Shown here piece after piece: positions 53,955 through 63,754 of a stretch of 64,000 bases of DNA. Source of the DNA: Stomoxys calcitrans (Eukaryota > Arthropoda > Insecta > Diptera > Muscidae); NCBI RefSeq assembly GCF_963082655.1, contig NC_081552.1:189794075-189858074 (forward strand). The letters are read 5' to 3'. Numbering within the stretch: the first letter of the stretch is position 1; each line of letters starts with the position of its first letter. Under the pieces are notes generated by a model. It was not told the DNA's origin, did no database searches, and was given only the letters and a program-made list of their open reading frames with translations. Both the position numbers and the translations under genes were made by a program.

Positions 53955-56900
53955 ATGTCTAACGATTCTTTGGACGATAGTACCACGGGTGGCGAGAATA
54001 GAAAGATGTGCGTGGTAGAGAGTAAATTTTATTTTTATTACGACCATTTGTTGATGCTTTGCAGTTATATAGAGAAGATAGATTTGATCCAGCAGACCGA
54101 GTCATTGGTACAGGCAAAAATGGAGGATCTTGAAGATAGATGGAAGAAGTTGAATTCTTCCTATGAGTCCATAATGCTGTCATCTGATCCGTCTGTTACC
54201 AAGGAAGTGAGAGATAAAGCTAAGATCAATTTTAATGTATGCTCTGAAGCATACTATGGGTCTAGATCTCGGCTTTTCGATATTTCGAAGATAACATCTT
54301 CTTCCGATCCTCGAGTAGAGGCTTTCAGAATAGGCATAACTCCGAATGATTTCCCGATCCCTCGCGGTGGTTTAGAGCCACACTCGAATGATTCACCCAA
54401 TGTTTACATAAAGGTTCCTCCGTGCGATACGGAGGTTTTCAAAGGGGGATACGAGGAATGGCCATCTTTCCGTGATATGTTCACGGCGGTCTATGTGAAC
54501 CACCCAAAACTTACTCCGGCACAGAAGTTGTATCACCTGAGGAATAAGACTCAGGGCTCTGCTGGTGCCATAGTCAAACGATACACTTTGTGTGATGAGA
54601 ATTTTGAATTGGCATGGAGGGCTCTTAAAGCTCGCTTTGAGAATAAGCGAGTGTTGGTTGACAACCAACTTAAGATTTTGTTCAATATCCCAGTGGCAGC
54701 GGTAGAGACTAGTGATTCGGTCCAGAAAATACAGTCGACGGTGAATGACTGTCTTGCCACTCTTAGGACACTCGATGTTAAAGTAGAGTATTGGGATCCT
54801 ATTTTGATTTATTTGATTTCGACGAAACTTCCGGATAAGACATTATCCTTATGGGAACAGTCCCTAAGCTCTCACAGTGAATTGCCGATGTGGTCCCAAT
54901 TGGACGAATTCCTCATCGATAGGTATGAAATTGTTGAACGTTTATCCAGTATCCGTTCAACAAAAGATGGCTATAATCAGCCTTCTCCTCCGGTTAATCG
55001 TACTCAGGCTTACCATTCTCAGGAAAAACTGGATCTTTCGTGTCCTTTATGTGAGGAGAATCACTCTTTACGCATTTGCTCGAAATTCCGAGGTTTTACA
55101 GAACAAGAAAGGATAGACTTCGTGTTTAGAAACAAATTCTGCAATAACTGTCTGTCTACCTTTCATAGGAAACAGAAATGTAAGAGCAAGAACAAATGCT
55201 CGGTGTGTCAGAAATCACATCATACCTTGCTCCATTTGAAGCAGAGGTCACAAGTCGAGTCTGAGAGTAATAGGGTTAAAGATGGTCCTGTGACGACGGA
55301 ACCTCGTCGTTATCCGAATAGTATGGCGGAGGACACATCCAATCCATCATCATCAGGTCTTTTACGCAGTGCTCAGGTACAGGCAAATTTTGCTTCAAGC
55401 AATGGAACTATTTTGCTTCGCACCGCTATGGTGCAAGTTGATCATGGAGGACAGCTTTTCACTCTTCGAGCATTGATAGACCCTGGTTCCCAACGCACAT
55501 TTTTGTCAGAAAAGGCCAGAAATCTGCTTCAAATCCCTTATCGTAGAGCCCTATTTGATATCTTCGGTATAGGGGAACAGAAACTTTCTTCTAATAAGGA
55601 ATGTGAACTGGTACTTTATTCCTCAAGATACAATCTTCGAATAGCCATTAATGCCATCGTGCTCCCTAAGGTAACCCAGAAATTGCCTTCCGTCTCATTT
55701 TCGATCACAAATCCGGAGGAATTAAGTGAACTTGATTTAGCAGATCCTTTTTTCAACAAGTCGTCACAGATAGATCTGATTTTGGGCAATGACTCTGAGA
55801 AATATCTCAACATCGATGGAATTAAGAAGAATATATGTGGGGACGCATCTGCCTATAATACTATTTTTGGTTGGGTCCTCAGCGGCCCCATGAGGACGGA
55901 ACAAATTCAGGCGTTCACGACCAATGTTTTACCCTCTGAGAACACCGCTCTCAATGAAACTCTGCAGAAATTTTGGGAATTGGAAGATATTCCCGCTGCA
56001 CCCCCAATTTCAGAGGAAGATCAATTCTGCGAGGAATTTTACGTTAAAACCACAGTACGTGGACCCGACGGTCGGTACATTGTACGACTGCCATTTAAAA
56101 AAGAGTTTTCAAATTCCATTCATCTCGGATCATCGCGATTCCTCGCCCTCGGGCAGTTAACAAGAATGGAGAATACTCTGTCGAAAAATCCGGAACTACA
56201 GTTTCAATACAATTCGGTTTTGGAGGAATATTTATCAATGGGTCATATGGAAGAAACATCTTCCGAAGAGGTTTTCTCTGACGGAAAGTTTTATTCTTTC
56301 TACCACCCCCATCACGCTGTGGTGCGACCTGAACATAAAAGTACGAAAGTAAGAATTGTGTTTAATGCGTCCCGAAAATCCAAATCTGGATTCTCTCTTA
56401 ATGACGTCTTATTGACTGGGACCACACTTCAAACACATTTGATAACCACTGTGTTAAATTGGAGGAAATACAAATATGTCTTCAGCGGTGACATACAGAA
56501 AATGTACCGGCAAATTTTAGTACACCCAATTGATCGGCCATACCAGAGAATTCTATATCAGAAAACATCTGATAGCGCAGTCAAAGATTACCAACTACGT
56601 ACTGTAACTTTTGGTATAAACTGCGCCCCATTTTTGGCGATCCGTACTTTGCTTCAATTAGCATCCGACTGTGAGACACAGTTCCCGAAAGTATCTTACA
56701 CATTAAGGAAAGAAACTTATGTGGACGATATACTTTCTGGCGGTTTTTCTTTACAGGAGACAATCGATCTCCAAACCCAGTTGATAACTACTCTCAAATC
56801 TGCGGGTTTCCCGTTAAAGAAGATGACCGCCAATAATTCTCGACTTTTGAATCATTTGCCTCCCGAAGACATGTATGACCTGAATTTTTTGAGACTGGAT

Positions 56901-59195
56901 GAGACAAGCTCCACAAAGACTCTTGGAGTAATGTGGAACGCTTTGACCGACAGTTTTTCTTACGCGCTGAATCCTATAAACACAACTACAACCCTGACTA
57001 AACGAAAGGTGCTGTCGGCCGTCAGTCAGTTATTTGATCCAGCAGGCTGGATAACTCCAGTCATCATACGAGCCAAGATACTAATGCAGCAGTTATGGCT
57101 TGAAGGGTTGGATTGGGATTCACCCATAAGCGAGGAGTCACACTTAACCTGGGAGGGTCTCATGAAAGATTTCTCCCATATTATTGACCTAAGAATACCG
57201 CGCTGGATTCGATATATGCCATCTGATCGCGTTCAGATCCATGGCTTTGCTGATGCTTCTAAAGCAGCATATTGCGCTTGCGTGTACATAGTGGTTGATT
57301 CGGGATTTGAGTCTTGCTCCAACCTACTGATTGCAAAAAGTAGGGTAGCTCCATTGAAGACGGTATGTTTACCACGTTTGGAGCTTATTGGAGCCGAGCT
57401 ACTAGCCAAGCTGGTGAATTATATTCTATCTGTTTTTGATTTTGAAATCGCTCACACCTTCTTGTGGACGGATTCGTCGATCGTACTTGGGTGGTTATCA
57501 AAACCTCCATGGTCTTGGGAGACATTTGTCGCGAATCGGACTTCAAGGATTCATTCCCTTGTTCCCAATGCCCAATGGCGTCATGTTCCTACTGCCGACA
57601 ATCCAGCGGATCTTGGTACCCGTGGGTGTAGTCCTCGAGATCTTACGAACTCCAAGCTATGGTGGAACGGACCATCGTGGATGACTGCCACTTCGTCCTC
57701 TTGGCCAGAAATGGTTCCCATAACACCCCCGGGACCACCGGAGGGACTTGCACAAACCTTTCACATTGTATCAGAAGATTCTGAAATTTTGAAAAGATTT
57801 TCTTCATACGATAGAGCCTTAAGAGTTATTTCATATATTTATCGATTTTATCACCGGACACATCCGACAACTAGATCGACTGCGAATTTCTCCAGTGTGA
57901 GTCTTTGCTACGAGGAGATTTTGTTTGTGAAGCGAAGGTTAATACTCACGGCTCAGCAATACGGGTTCAAGGACGAATACAATGCTCTTTCTCAAGGTCT
58001 CCAAATCTCCCCAAAAAGCTCTTTGAGCACAATTAACCCATTTCTTGATGATGCCAGGATTATTAGAATTAATGGGCGTTTGTCGCAATCAACACTTCCA
58101 TATAGCGAACGCCACCCAATGGTACTTCCAGGCAATTCATGGTTTTGCCATCTTTACCTGTCTCATCTTCACAAGTTTTTGGCTCACGCAGACTGCACGC
58201 TAATGTGCAGAATGGTACAGACAGAATTTTACATTTCAAGACTGAAACCCCGGGTTAAGTCTATTATACGCAAATGTAAGACGTGTGTTGTGTTCAAACA
58301 CAAATCCTGTACCCAAATGATGGCACCATTACCACTTGATCGGTGTACGATCTCGCCACCATTCCATGTGACCGGCATAGACTTTGCAGGTCCATTCGAC
58401 CTGAAAAGCTCATATTTACGCAAAGCTCCTTCGACCAAGGCATACGTATCAGTGTTCGTGTGCTTCTCAACGAAGGCCATACACTTAGAGCCGTGCTCAG
58501 ATTTGTCGTCTGTGGCATTCGAGGCCGCCTTTGCTCGATTTGTTGGGAGGCGAGGACTACCCCGAAGGGTAGTATCGGATAATGGTCGGAATTTTGTAGG
58601 CGCTAGTAGAGTGCTTCTCAGGGAATTTTCACAGTTTATAAAAAATGCATCTGCAGATTTGTCGAATAGATATTCCACGCATGGTTTCGAATGGAGCTTC
58701 ATACCACCTCACGCCCCACACATGGGAGGATTGTGGGAGGCTGCTGTTAGGAGCTTCAAACTCCATTTTAAAAGGGTAGCAGGTGCCCACAGGTTTACAT
58801 TTGAACAATTTGCCACTATTTTAGCACGCATAGAAGGTGTTCTAAATTCTCGCCCTATATCAGCTTTGTCAGAAGACCCTACAGATTTGAGTGCACTCAC
58901 ACCGGGCCACTTTCTAAAAGGGTCCCCGATGTTAGCATTTCCCGAACCGATATCTCCAAATATTTCTATGATAAATCGATGGACGAAACTGAAAGCCATC
59001 CACCATCAGTTCGCGGTACGCTGGAGAGAAGATTACTTGAAATCACTTCAGAAACGATACAAGTGGAAAAACCCGCAATCTGACGTGAAAAAGGGAGATC
59101 TAGTCGTCGTTATTGATGATTTGCTTCCACCCAGTGAGTGGAAGCTCGGAAGAATCGAGGATTCCCAGGCCGGATCAGATGGTAAAATCATCTAG
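53955..59195 (+). CDS. BEL/Pao Gag-Pol polyprotein
   Basis: One frame of 1,746 residues from the first ATG; the open frame extends six codons upstream to a TTG. Gag core (~160-330) with the FKGGYEEWPSFRDMF block. Zinc-knuckle region 363-427 (CPLC...CNNC...CSVC...HH). Aspartic protease with LIDPGS, Asp509. Reverse transcriptase with RIVFNAS at ~800 and YVDD at 922-925. RNase H acids Asp1100, Glu1148, Asp1173 and Asp1219. Integrase zinc site with His1406, His1411, Cys1441 and Cys1444, and the DDE triad Asp1476, Asp1542 and Glu1595. Every catalytic residue I could check is present. The C-terminus stops just after WKLGRIEDSQAGSDG, where relatives usually continue, because the sequence switches near 59178. 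The product would copy and integrate element RNA in cytoplasmic particles and the nucleus. Whether the shortened integrase tail matters is unknown. Confidence 0.95.
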   Translation: MSNDSLDDSTTGGENRKMCVVESKFYFYYDHLLMLCSYIEKIDLIQQTESLVQAKMEDLEDRWKKLNSSYESIMLSSDPSVTKEVRDKAKINFNVCSEAYYGSRSRLFDISKITSSSDPRVEAFRIGITPNDFPIPRGGLEPHSNDSPNVYIKVPPCDTEVFKGGYEEWPSFRDMFTAVYVNHPKLTPAQKLYHLRNKTQGSAGAIVKRYTLCDENFELAWRALKARFENKRVLVDNQLKILFNIPVAAVETSDSVQKIQSTVNDCLATLRTLDVKVEYWDPILIYLISTKLPDKTLSLWEQSLSSHSELPMWSQLDEFLIDRYEIVERLSSIRSTKDGYNQPSPPVNRTQAYHSQEKLDLSCPLCEENHSLRICSKFRGFTEQERIDFVFRNKFCNNCLSTFHRKQKCKSKNKCSVCQKSHHTLLHLKQRSQVESESNRVKDGPVTTEPRRYPNSMAEDTSNPSSSGLLRSAQVQANFASSNGTILLRTAMVQVDHGGQLFTLRALIDPGSQRTFLSEKARNLLQIPYRRALFDIFGIGEQKLSSNKECELVLYSSRYNLRIAINAIVLPKVTQKLPSVSFSITNPEELSELDLADPFFNKSSQIDLILGNDSEKYLNIDGIKKNICGDASAYNTIFGWVLSGPMRTEQIQAFTTNVLPSENTALNETLQKFWELEDIPAAPPISEEDQFCEEFYVKTTVRGPDGRYIVRLPFKKEFSNSIHLGSSRFLALGQLTRMENTLSKNPELQFQYNSVLEEYLSMGHMEETSSEEVFSDGKFYSFYHPHHAVVRPEHKSTKVRIVFNASRKSKSGFSLNDVLLTGTTLQTHLITTVLNWRKYKYVFSGDIQKMYRQILVHPIDRPYQRILYQKTSDSAVKDYQLRTVTFGINCAPFLAIRTLLQLASDCETQFPKVSYTLRKETYVDDILSGGFSLQETIDLQTQLITTLKSAGFPLKKMTANNSRLLNHLPPEDMYDLNFLRLDETSSTKTLGVMWNALTDSFSYALNPINTTTTLTKRKVLSAVSQLFDPAGWITPVIIRAKILMQQLWLEGLDWDSPISEESHLTWEGLMKDFSHIIDLRIPRWIRYMPSDRVQIHGFADASKAAYCACVYIVVDSGFESCSNLLIAKSRVAPLKTVCLPRLELIGAELLAKLVNYILSVFDFEIAHTFLWTDSSIVLGWLSKPPWSWETFVANRTSRIHSLVPNAQWRHVPTADNPADLGTRGCSPRDLTNSKLWWNGPSWMTATSSSWPEMVPITPPGPPEGLAQTFHIVSEDSEILKRFSSYDRALRVISYIYRFYHRTHPTTRSTANFSSVSLCYEEILFVKRRLILTAQQYGFKDEYNALSQGLQISPKSSLSTINPFLDDARIIRINGRLSQSTLPYSERHPMVLPGNSWFCHLYLSHLHKFLAHADCTLMCRMVQTEFYISRLKPRVKSIIRKCKTCVVFKHKSCTQMMAPLPLDRCTISPPFHVTGIDFAGPFDLKSSYLRKAPSTKAYVSVFVCFSTKAIHLEPCSDLSSVAFEAAFARFVGRRGLPRRVVSDNGRNFVGASRVLLREFSQFIKNASADLSNRYSTHGFEWSFIPPHAPHMGGLWEAAVRSFKLHFKRVAGAHRFTFEQFATILARIEGVLNSRPISALSEDPTDLSALTPGHFLKGSPMLAFPEPISPNISMINRWTKLKAIHHQFAVRWREDYLKSLQKRYKWKNPQSDVKKGDLVVVIDDLLPPSEWKLGRIEDSQAGSDGKII

Positions 59196-59685
59196 TAAAA
59201 ATCAATCCCCAAACTCCGAGATATATCGTTGTATGTTGTGTAAGAGATTCCACAGCATAAGTGTATGTCCAAAATTTTTTAAGATGCAACCTGTTGAGAG
59301 ATGCCGGACAGTGCGTCAATTCAAATACTGTGTGAACTGTCTAGCGAAAAGCCACACAGCCGCCCAATGTAAATCAAAAAATAAATGTCGCAAATGTCGT
59401 AATTGCCATCACACCATGTTGCACCCAAACAAACCGATGATTTACACTGGAACCTCAGTTACGAACACCAAAAGACAACAAAAGAACCATCCAAAGCAAA
59501 GAAAAAGTCAGCATACTCAACAACAGCAACCAAGGCATCATAAGCAACAGAAGAGCAAGCGAATTGGTCAAAAGGCTAAAAGGAACACATCCATTCAACC
59601 ATTTATAAACCAAACCATAATTTCAGACGCCATTCGATCATTAGCAACTGTACTTTGTGCCACCCACCAGAACGATCATTTCTAA
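59179..59685 (+). CDS. Second Gag-type zinc-knuckle frame (captured fragment)
   Basis: This 168-residue frame starts at an ATG that overlaps the end of gag-pol by 17 bp in the +1 frame. Residues ~17-79 show CMLC, CPKFF, FKYCVNCLAKSH, QCKSKNKCRKC and CHHTMLH. That is the same cysteine layout as the element's own Gag (363-427), but the sequence differs. It continues into a Gln/Lys/His-rich basic tail and ends IRSLATVLCATHQNDHF before a stop. It looks like the nucleocapsid part of another BEL-type Gag placed behind the integrase, probably by template switching. It may be an expressed accessory protein or passenger DNA; sequence alone cannot say. Confidence 0.75.
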   Translation: MVKSSSKNQSPNSEIYRCMLCKRFHSISVCPKFFKMQPVERCRTVRQFKYCVNCLAKSHTAAQCKSKNKCRKCRNCHHTMLHPNKPMIYTGTSVTNTKRQQKNHPKQRKSQHTQQQQPRHHKQQKSKRIGQKAKRNTSIQPFINQTIISDAIRSLATVLCATHQNDHF

Positions 59686-59696
59686 GCCCGGCGCCA

Positions 59697-60287
59697 TGTC
59701 TAAACATGTTGTTTAGCCTTAATGTATTATATGAATTTAATTTGAATTTAACCGAAACATAGTTTGAAAGTCATATGAATTAAAAATTGAACTATTAGGA
59801 AAATGTACAAATTGCACTAAAATTAGTATCGACAAGAATGTCAAAGTTTGTTTAAACTTCAACTAGTTCTAAAATGAAATAAAATAAAGTCGATAGGTTT
59901 CCTAGTTGAAAGAAAATTGTCAATCTGGCACTTGCTTGGCAGCCGCAAACCAAACTACTTGGTGAGAACTTATCATCTTTAAATAAAACCAACTTGGATT
60001 CTAACCTGCTCGTGCTACTCTTTTTTTCTCTATACCATTTGGTGAGTTGGATGGTGATTTTCATTGCTCGAGAAATCAACTTCACCCAACCTGACATAAA
60101 GCCGTGTCGTTAAGCCATTGAATCCATCAGCTGGTTCTGCTAACGTTACCGTGTGGAAGATAATCTCCTCTGTGACATCCATATACAGTCCACAATTGGA
60201 ACAACAACCTCTGGAGTCGTGTGTCCAGCTTTCCATCGTAGCGACAGTTGGCGCTGATCCACACTCTCCTTGTCCCAATTCTATTCA
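59697..60287 (+). repeat. 3' LTR of the BEL element
   Basis: It has the same length and, as far as I can read, the same sequence as the 5' LTR; antisense frames in both LTRs translate identically. It is preceded by 'tctaagcccggcgcca', which is not purine-rich. A normal plus-strand primer (polypurine tract) is therefore not visible. Confidence 0.95.
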
Positions 60288-61018
60288 GGGGTTCTGGGGG
60301 TGAGGAAGCCCCTCAGAAACCAGCGAATAAATTTTTATGTCATTTCATTTGAAATCCATATTGCCCAAAGCGGTAAAAGTGTCATTTTGGTTGGTTTTTT
60401 GGGGCAGGGGGATTCGCCCGACTCTTAGTATGACATTTTTATGCCAAATTTGTACTCTACTCTTGAATACCTTTCATTTGATATCCATATTGTTTCAATC
60501 GGTAAATATGTCCGTTCGGTTGGGTTTTGCGATGGGGCTTCCCCCCCCAGGTTATTTACCCCAAAATTGTATACCAATTTCATGTTTTTGGGGTGCCATA
60601 TGGAAACCACCGTAGCGCAGACTTTAGCATGTCTGCTTATGACGCTGAACGCCTGGGTTCGAATCCTGGCGAGACCTTCAGAAAATTTTCAGCGGTGGTT
60701 TTCCCCTCCAAATGGTGGCAACATTTGTGAGGTACTATGCTATGTAACACTCCTCTCCAAAAAGGTGTCGCACTGCGGCACGCCTTTCGGACTCGGCTAT
60801 AAAAGGATGCCCCTTATCATTGAGCTTAAAAACTTGAATCGGACTGCACTCATTGATATGTAAGAAGTTTGCTACTGTTTCTTAGTGGAATGTTTATGGG
60901 CAAACTTTGCAATTTGCATATGGTGGCATACAAGATTTCGCTTAAATCGGTGCACCCATCTCCGAGATCTGGCGTTTTTGAATGGGGAGGGTCCGCGGTA
61001 AGGGAGAGGGTCCGCTCC
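60288..61018 (+). repeat. M2 dispersed repeat, right of the BEL element
   Basis: It starts with the second GGGGT copy and runs through 'gtactctactcttgaatacc', 'tccatattgtttcaatcggt' and 'accaatttcatgtttttggg'. A SINE interrupts it at 60604-60916. It resumes with 'cttaaatcggtgcacccatc' and 'gagatctggcgtttttgaat'. The order of blocks agrees with 16905-17455. Confidence 0.78.
60604..60916 (+). mobile_element. tRNA-derived SINE (family 1), best-preserved copy
   Basis: Box A is TAGCGCAGACT and box B is the exact consensus GGTTCGAATCC, 40-45 nt apart, as in a pol III type 2 promoter. The body has 'cagcggtggttttcccctcc', GGTGTCGCACTGCGGCACGC and GGACTCGGCTATAAAAGGA. The tail has 'gcactcattgatatgtaaga' and ends 'aaactttgcaatttg'. 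A 7-bp direct duplication CATATGG flanks it (60597-60603, 60917-60923). It inserted into the M2 repeat. Confidence 0.93.
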
Positions 61019-61156
61019 AATAGCTTAGCAATTCTTTTCTTTTATCCTTTGCTTGCCTTAAAAGAGATACCGGGAAAAGAACTGGACAAATGCGATACAT
61101 GGTGGAGGGTATATAAGACTCGACCCGGCCGAACTTAGCACGCTTTTACTTGTTTT
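61019..61156 (+). repeat. Dispersed repeat, 3' end only
   Basis: It reads 'cttaaaagagataccgggaa', 'gatacatggtggagggtata' and CGACCCGGCCGAACTTAGCA, then CGCTTTTACTTGTT. It is fused directly to the M2 repeat. Confidence 0.85.
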
Positions 61157-62710
61157 TTTTTTTCTCTTAAACCGCTTAAAATTAATTCTGTGTTATTCTT
61201 AAGTTTGGTAACAAAAATGTTTACATATTACTGCTTACCTTCAATTTGAACAATCAGTCAAGGACAATTTTTTTCCTAAATGGAAAACAAAAAGTACTTC
61301 TAAAGTCAAAAAATCTAGACGCAAAATACGAGTATATAAAGCAACGGAATTGTTGTTATTTTCGACATTATGGCACCTAGATTGTTTTGATTACTTTTCA
61401 ATTTGCCACATTTCAAAAGTTGTATACTTTACTTTCACACACACAAGTACACCTAAACTTTTTCAACTTCATGCCCAGAAAAAGGTGCACAGTGTTTAGA
61501 AACAAGACCAAGCCAAAACTTTTCTCCACAACATTGAATGTATTTCTGGGAAATCTGCTTCAACATGTTGCACAAAATCCTTTTTAGCGTTCTATATCGG
61601 CAGAGATTGATTTTTAGATTTTATGGTGGCCCTTTCCTGGGTCAACCAATAGCCGATATATAATTTGAGTTCTTAAGACTCTTCTCCTATTCGATTTGGA
61701 GACTAGAAAGGGCATTTCTTCAATTATTGTCTTTGCAAAAAACATCTCCCTATCCCTGAAGGTACTTTTACACCATTCCAAAGTTCAGGTATACTTTAAG
61801 GCGTGGCTTCAGTTCACCACTTTTAGTATGTGGTATGAGTTGAGGACTTTTAGTATGTGAAAAATTTTTTAAATTTTCAAAGATTTTTATTTAGTTTTAA
61901 GCCACAGTAAGACGACGTCAAACTTTCTTTTGTTAGCGTTTTTTTTTTAACGCTGGTGTGGTTTGGAGCACAAAAAGTTCTACAAAACCTTGCCGACTTG
62001 TAGGCTGCGATTTTTTTTTTTTTGATATTGTTTTTTCACATCCTTTCATTGTTATGGTAGCCTTTGGTCGCCTTGTCTTTAGATTTATGTAGATGGTGTG
62101 ACATGAAAACCAATTACCATGAATCTGCGCACCACAAGGTTGGTTCAATGAACCTTTTGGATATTGTTTTTCTTTTTTTTTGTTGGTGGTGAGGGGGATG
62201 AAATTTATTAAGGCATTTTATGCACTAAGTCATTTAAGTGAGTTTAGTGTTTACCGCAAAGTCTTTGTTTTCATATCTCTTGGGTTGGTCTGGGGTGTTT
62301 CTTTGCCTTATTTTCTATGATTACTTATCATTTGAATATTTGCCAAGAATAACGAATTGGGTGATAAATGAGGGTTTTTGTGAGTAATATGGTCTTTTTA
62401 GAACATAAAGATAAGCAATGCGCTCAGGATAGGTTAGATTGACAAGGGAATCTAGATCCAATATGGTGTAGAAGATACTCCAATGTCTCCTCGTCTTCCC
62501 CATATTCCCTATACACGCTTTAACTTGGCGCCACACCGATTTTAAATAAATGCTCCAGTAAAGCTGTGTCCCGTAATTATGCCCAAAGCCATGTGTATCT
62601 CCTTCTTACATCTCCTAGTTTTTCCATATTGCCTCCCTGCTCAAGAAGTCAAATCGAAAAATTGATTCTTAAGGGAGGATATCTTATCTGGTCATGAAAG
62701 AACCTACTTA
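61157..62710. other. Unique A/T-rich sequence
   Basis: It has poly(T) tracts at ~61938-61948, 62010-62022 and 62169-62180. A diverged word resembling the recurring motif (AGGTATACTTTAAGGCGTGG) is at 61786-61805. No gene or RNA is recognised. Confidence 0.5.
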
Positions 62711-62718
62711 GTTGGCAA

Positions 62719-62888
62719 GGTTAGGTTAGGTTAGGTAAGTGTGGCAGTCCTTTACAGACTCACTTAGACAATTTAAGGCCCATTGTGATACTACAGTAGC
62801 GACAGACCAAGGCTTCTGGCGGGAATCGAACCCACGACCCCTTCACTGGTAATCCAAGCACCAACTCGGCTACCGGAGCGCCCACTTG
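62719..62888 (-). mobile_element. tRNA-derived SINE (family 2) with a LINE-A-like tail
   Basis: On the minus strand the head has box A TAGCCGAGTTG and box B GGTTCGATTCC (both match pol III consensus). They are followed by GTAGTATCACAATGGGC, GTCTAAGTGAGTCTG and ACTGCCAC. That tail parallels the LINE-A 3' end at 50.83-50.89 kb. It ends in a CCTAACCTAACC repeat. A perfect 8-bp duplication GTTGGCAA flanks it (62711-62718, 62889-62896). Confidence 0.92.
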
Positions 62889-62959
62889 GTTGGCAAACTC
62901 AGATTAGATTTCCAAGCGCCTTGACTTTCTGTTATCCTTCTCCAATTTCTGTCATCTAG

Positions 62960-63361
62960 TTTCAAGATGGTTTTCTCCCTGCAATGATCTCTTTCGAAAG
63001 ACTTCTCATTTGCAGCTGCTTTGACCTAACCAATGCAATCGTGTATTTGTTGTTGTAGTAGCAACATTTGTATGTGGAGTTAGCAAATGTAGCTACTACA
63101 ACAACAACGCAACATAGTATGCTGAAGGTGCAGCCTTCAGTTATGCCTTCTTCTATACAGATTACGTTTATGAGTTGATACATGCGCCTCATCACTATGT
63201 CGCCTGCGGTCTTAGTTCTTAGTTCAGCTGGCAACCCATCTGCTCTTGCTGCTTTGTTGTTCTGCAGTCGGGGCACTGTTACTTGGATCTCACTCGGACT
63301 AGGCGATACAAATTCCAAACCGTTATCAGGTATTTTAGAAAAGGTTGAATGGATAAAATTA
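62960..63361 (-). pseudogene. RTE-like LINE, RT N-terminal fragment
   Basis: The minus-strand frame 63318-62962 carries EIQVTVPRLQNNKAARADGL, PAELRTKTAGDIVMRRMYQL and CIEEGITEG. This is the start of an RTE-type RT, corresponding to KNNKAAGADGLPA at 43.3 kb. It runs into a small hairpin repeat (63047-63110) and then loses similarity. It is probably a different RTE subfamily from the copy at 43-44.7 kb. Confidence 0.8.
63047..63110. repeat. Small inverted repeat TTGTTGTTGTAGTAGC
   Basis: TTGTTGTTGTAGTAGCAACA and its near-complement (AGCTACTACAACAACAA) flank a ~15-nt loop. It resembles a very short MITE. It interrupts the RTE fragment. Confidence 0.6.
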
Positions 63362-63394
63362 CAAATCTGCCAACGAATATTCCATTAAGGAATA

Positions 63395-63591
63395 GTTGGC
63401 AAACTTCTCACATATCAATGAGTGGTGTTCGATTCAAGTTCGATTCAATAATAAGAGACCTCTCTTTTATGGCCGAGTCCGAACGGTGTGCCACCGGACA
63501 ACCATCTCTTTGGGAAGAAGTTCTTACATGGCTTCTATGCATAGCATAGCATAGTACCTCACAAATGTCGTCAGCATTTAGAGGAGAGAAA
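63395..63591 (-). mobile_element. tRNA-derived SINE (family 1), headless
   Basis: The minus-strand body and tail are present ('gaggtactatgctatgctat', 'ggcacaccgttcggactcgg', 'actcattgatatgtgagaag'). The tRNA-like head is missing. An ATAGC microduplication lies near 63538-63552. Confidence 0.8.
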
Positions 63592-63754
63592 AAAGGCCAG
63601 TTTGGCCTGTTGTGATACCCTTGAGATAGAAAAAAGAAGTGCAGATGAAAATATAGAAAATTGTAAGGTGCAAGTCACCAGACCAGACTCAGATCAGAGG
63701 CAAGATAACGAAGAGAATGGGGACCAACGGCTTATCCGTCACATCTGCGCGACT

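Larger units (their letters stand above)
51165..60287 (+). mobile_element. BEL/Pao LTR retrotransposon
   Basis: The whole element is 9,123 bp: two 591-bp LTRs beginning TGTCTAAACA and ending TCTATTCA, a primer site, a 2.2-kb leader, one gag-pol frame and a short second frame. A perfect 5-bp target duplication, GGGGT (51160-51164 and 60288-60292), flanks it. The LTRs look identical by eye, so the insertion is recent. BEL/Pao is assigned from the Gag type, the protease LIDPGS motif and the YVDD RT, with RNase H and integrase downstream of RT. The 3' end is abnormal: the pol frame is cut short, a Gag zinc-knuckle frame follows, and no polypurine tract precedes the 3' LTR. Confidence 0.95.

Noticed and set aside
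54393..58999. Antisense and alternative frames across the gag-pol region
   Set aside because: They are shadows of the long sense frame, which has every expected domain.
60611..60682. True tRNA gene at the SINE heads
   Set aside because: Boxes A and B are present, but the stems do not form a convincing cloverleaf and the head always continues into the SINE body.
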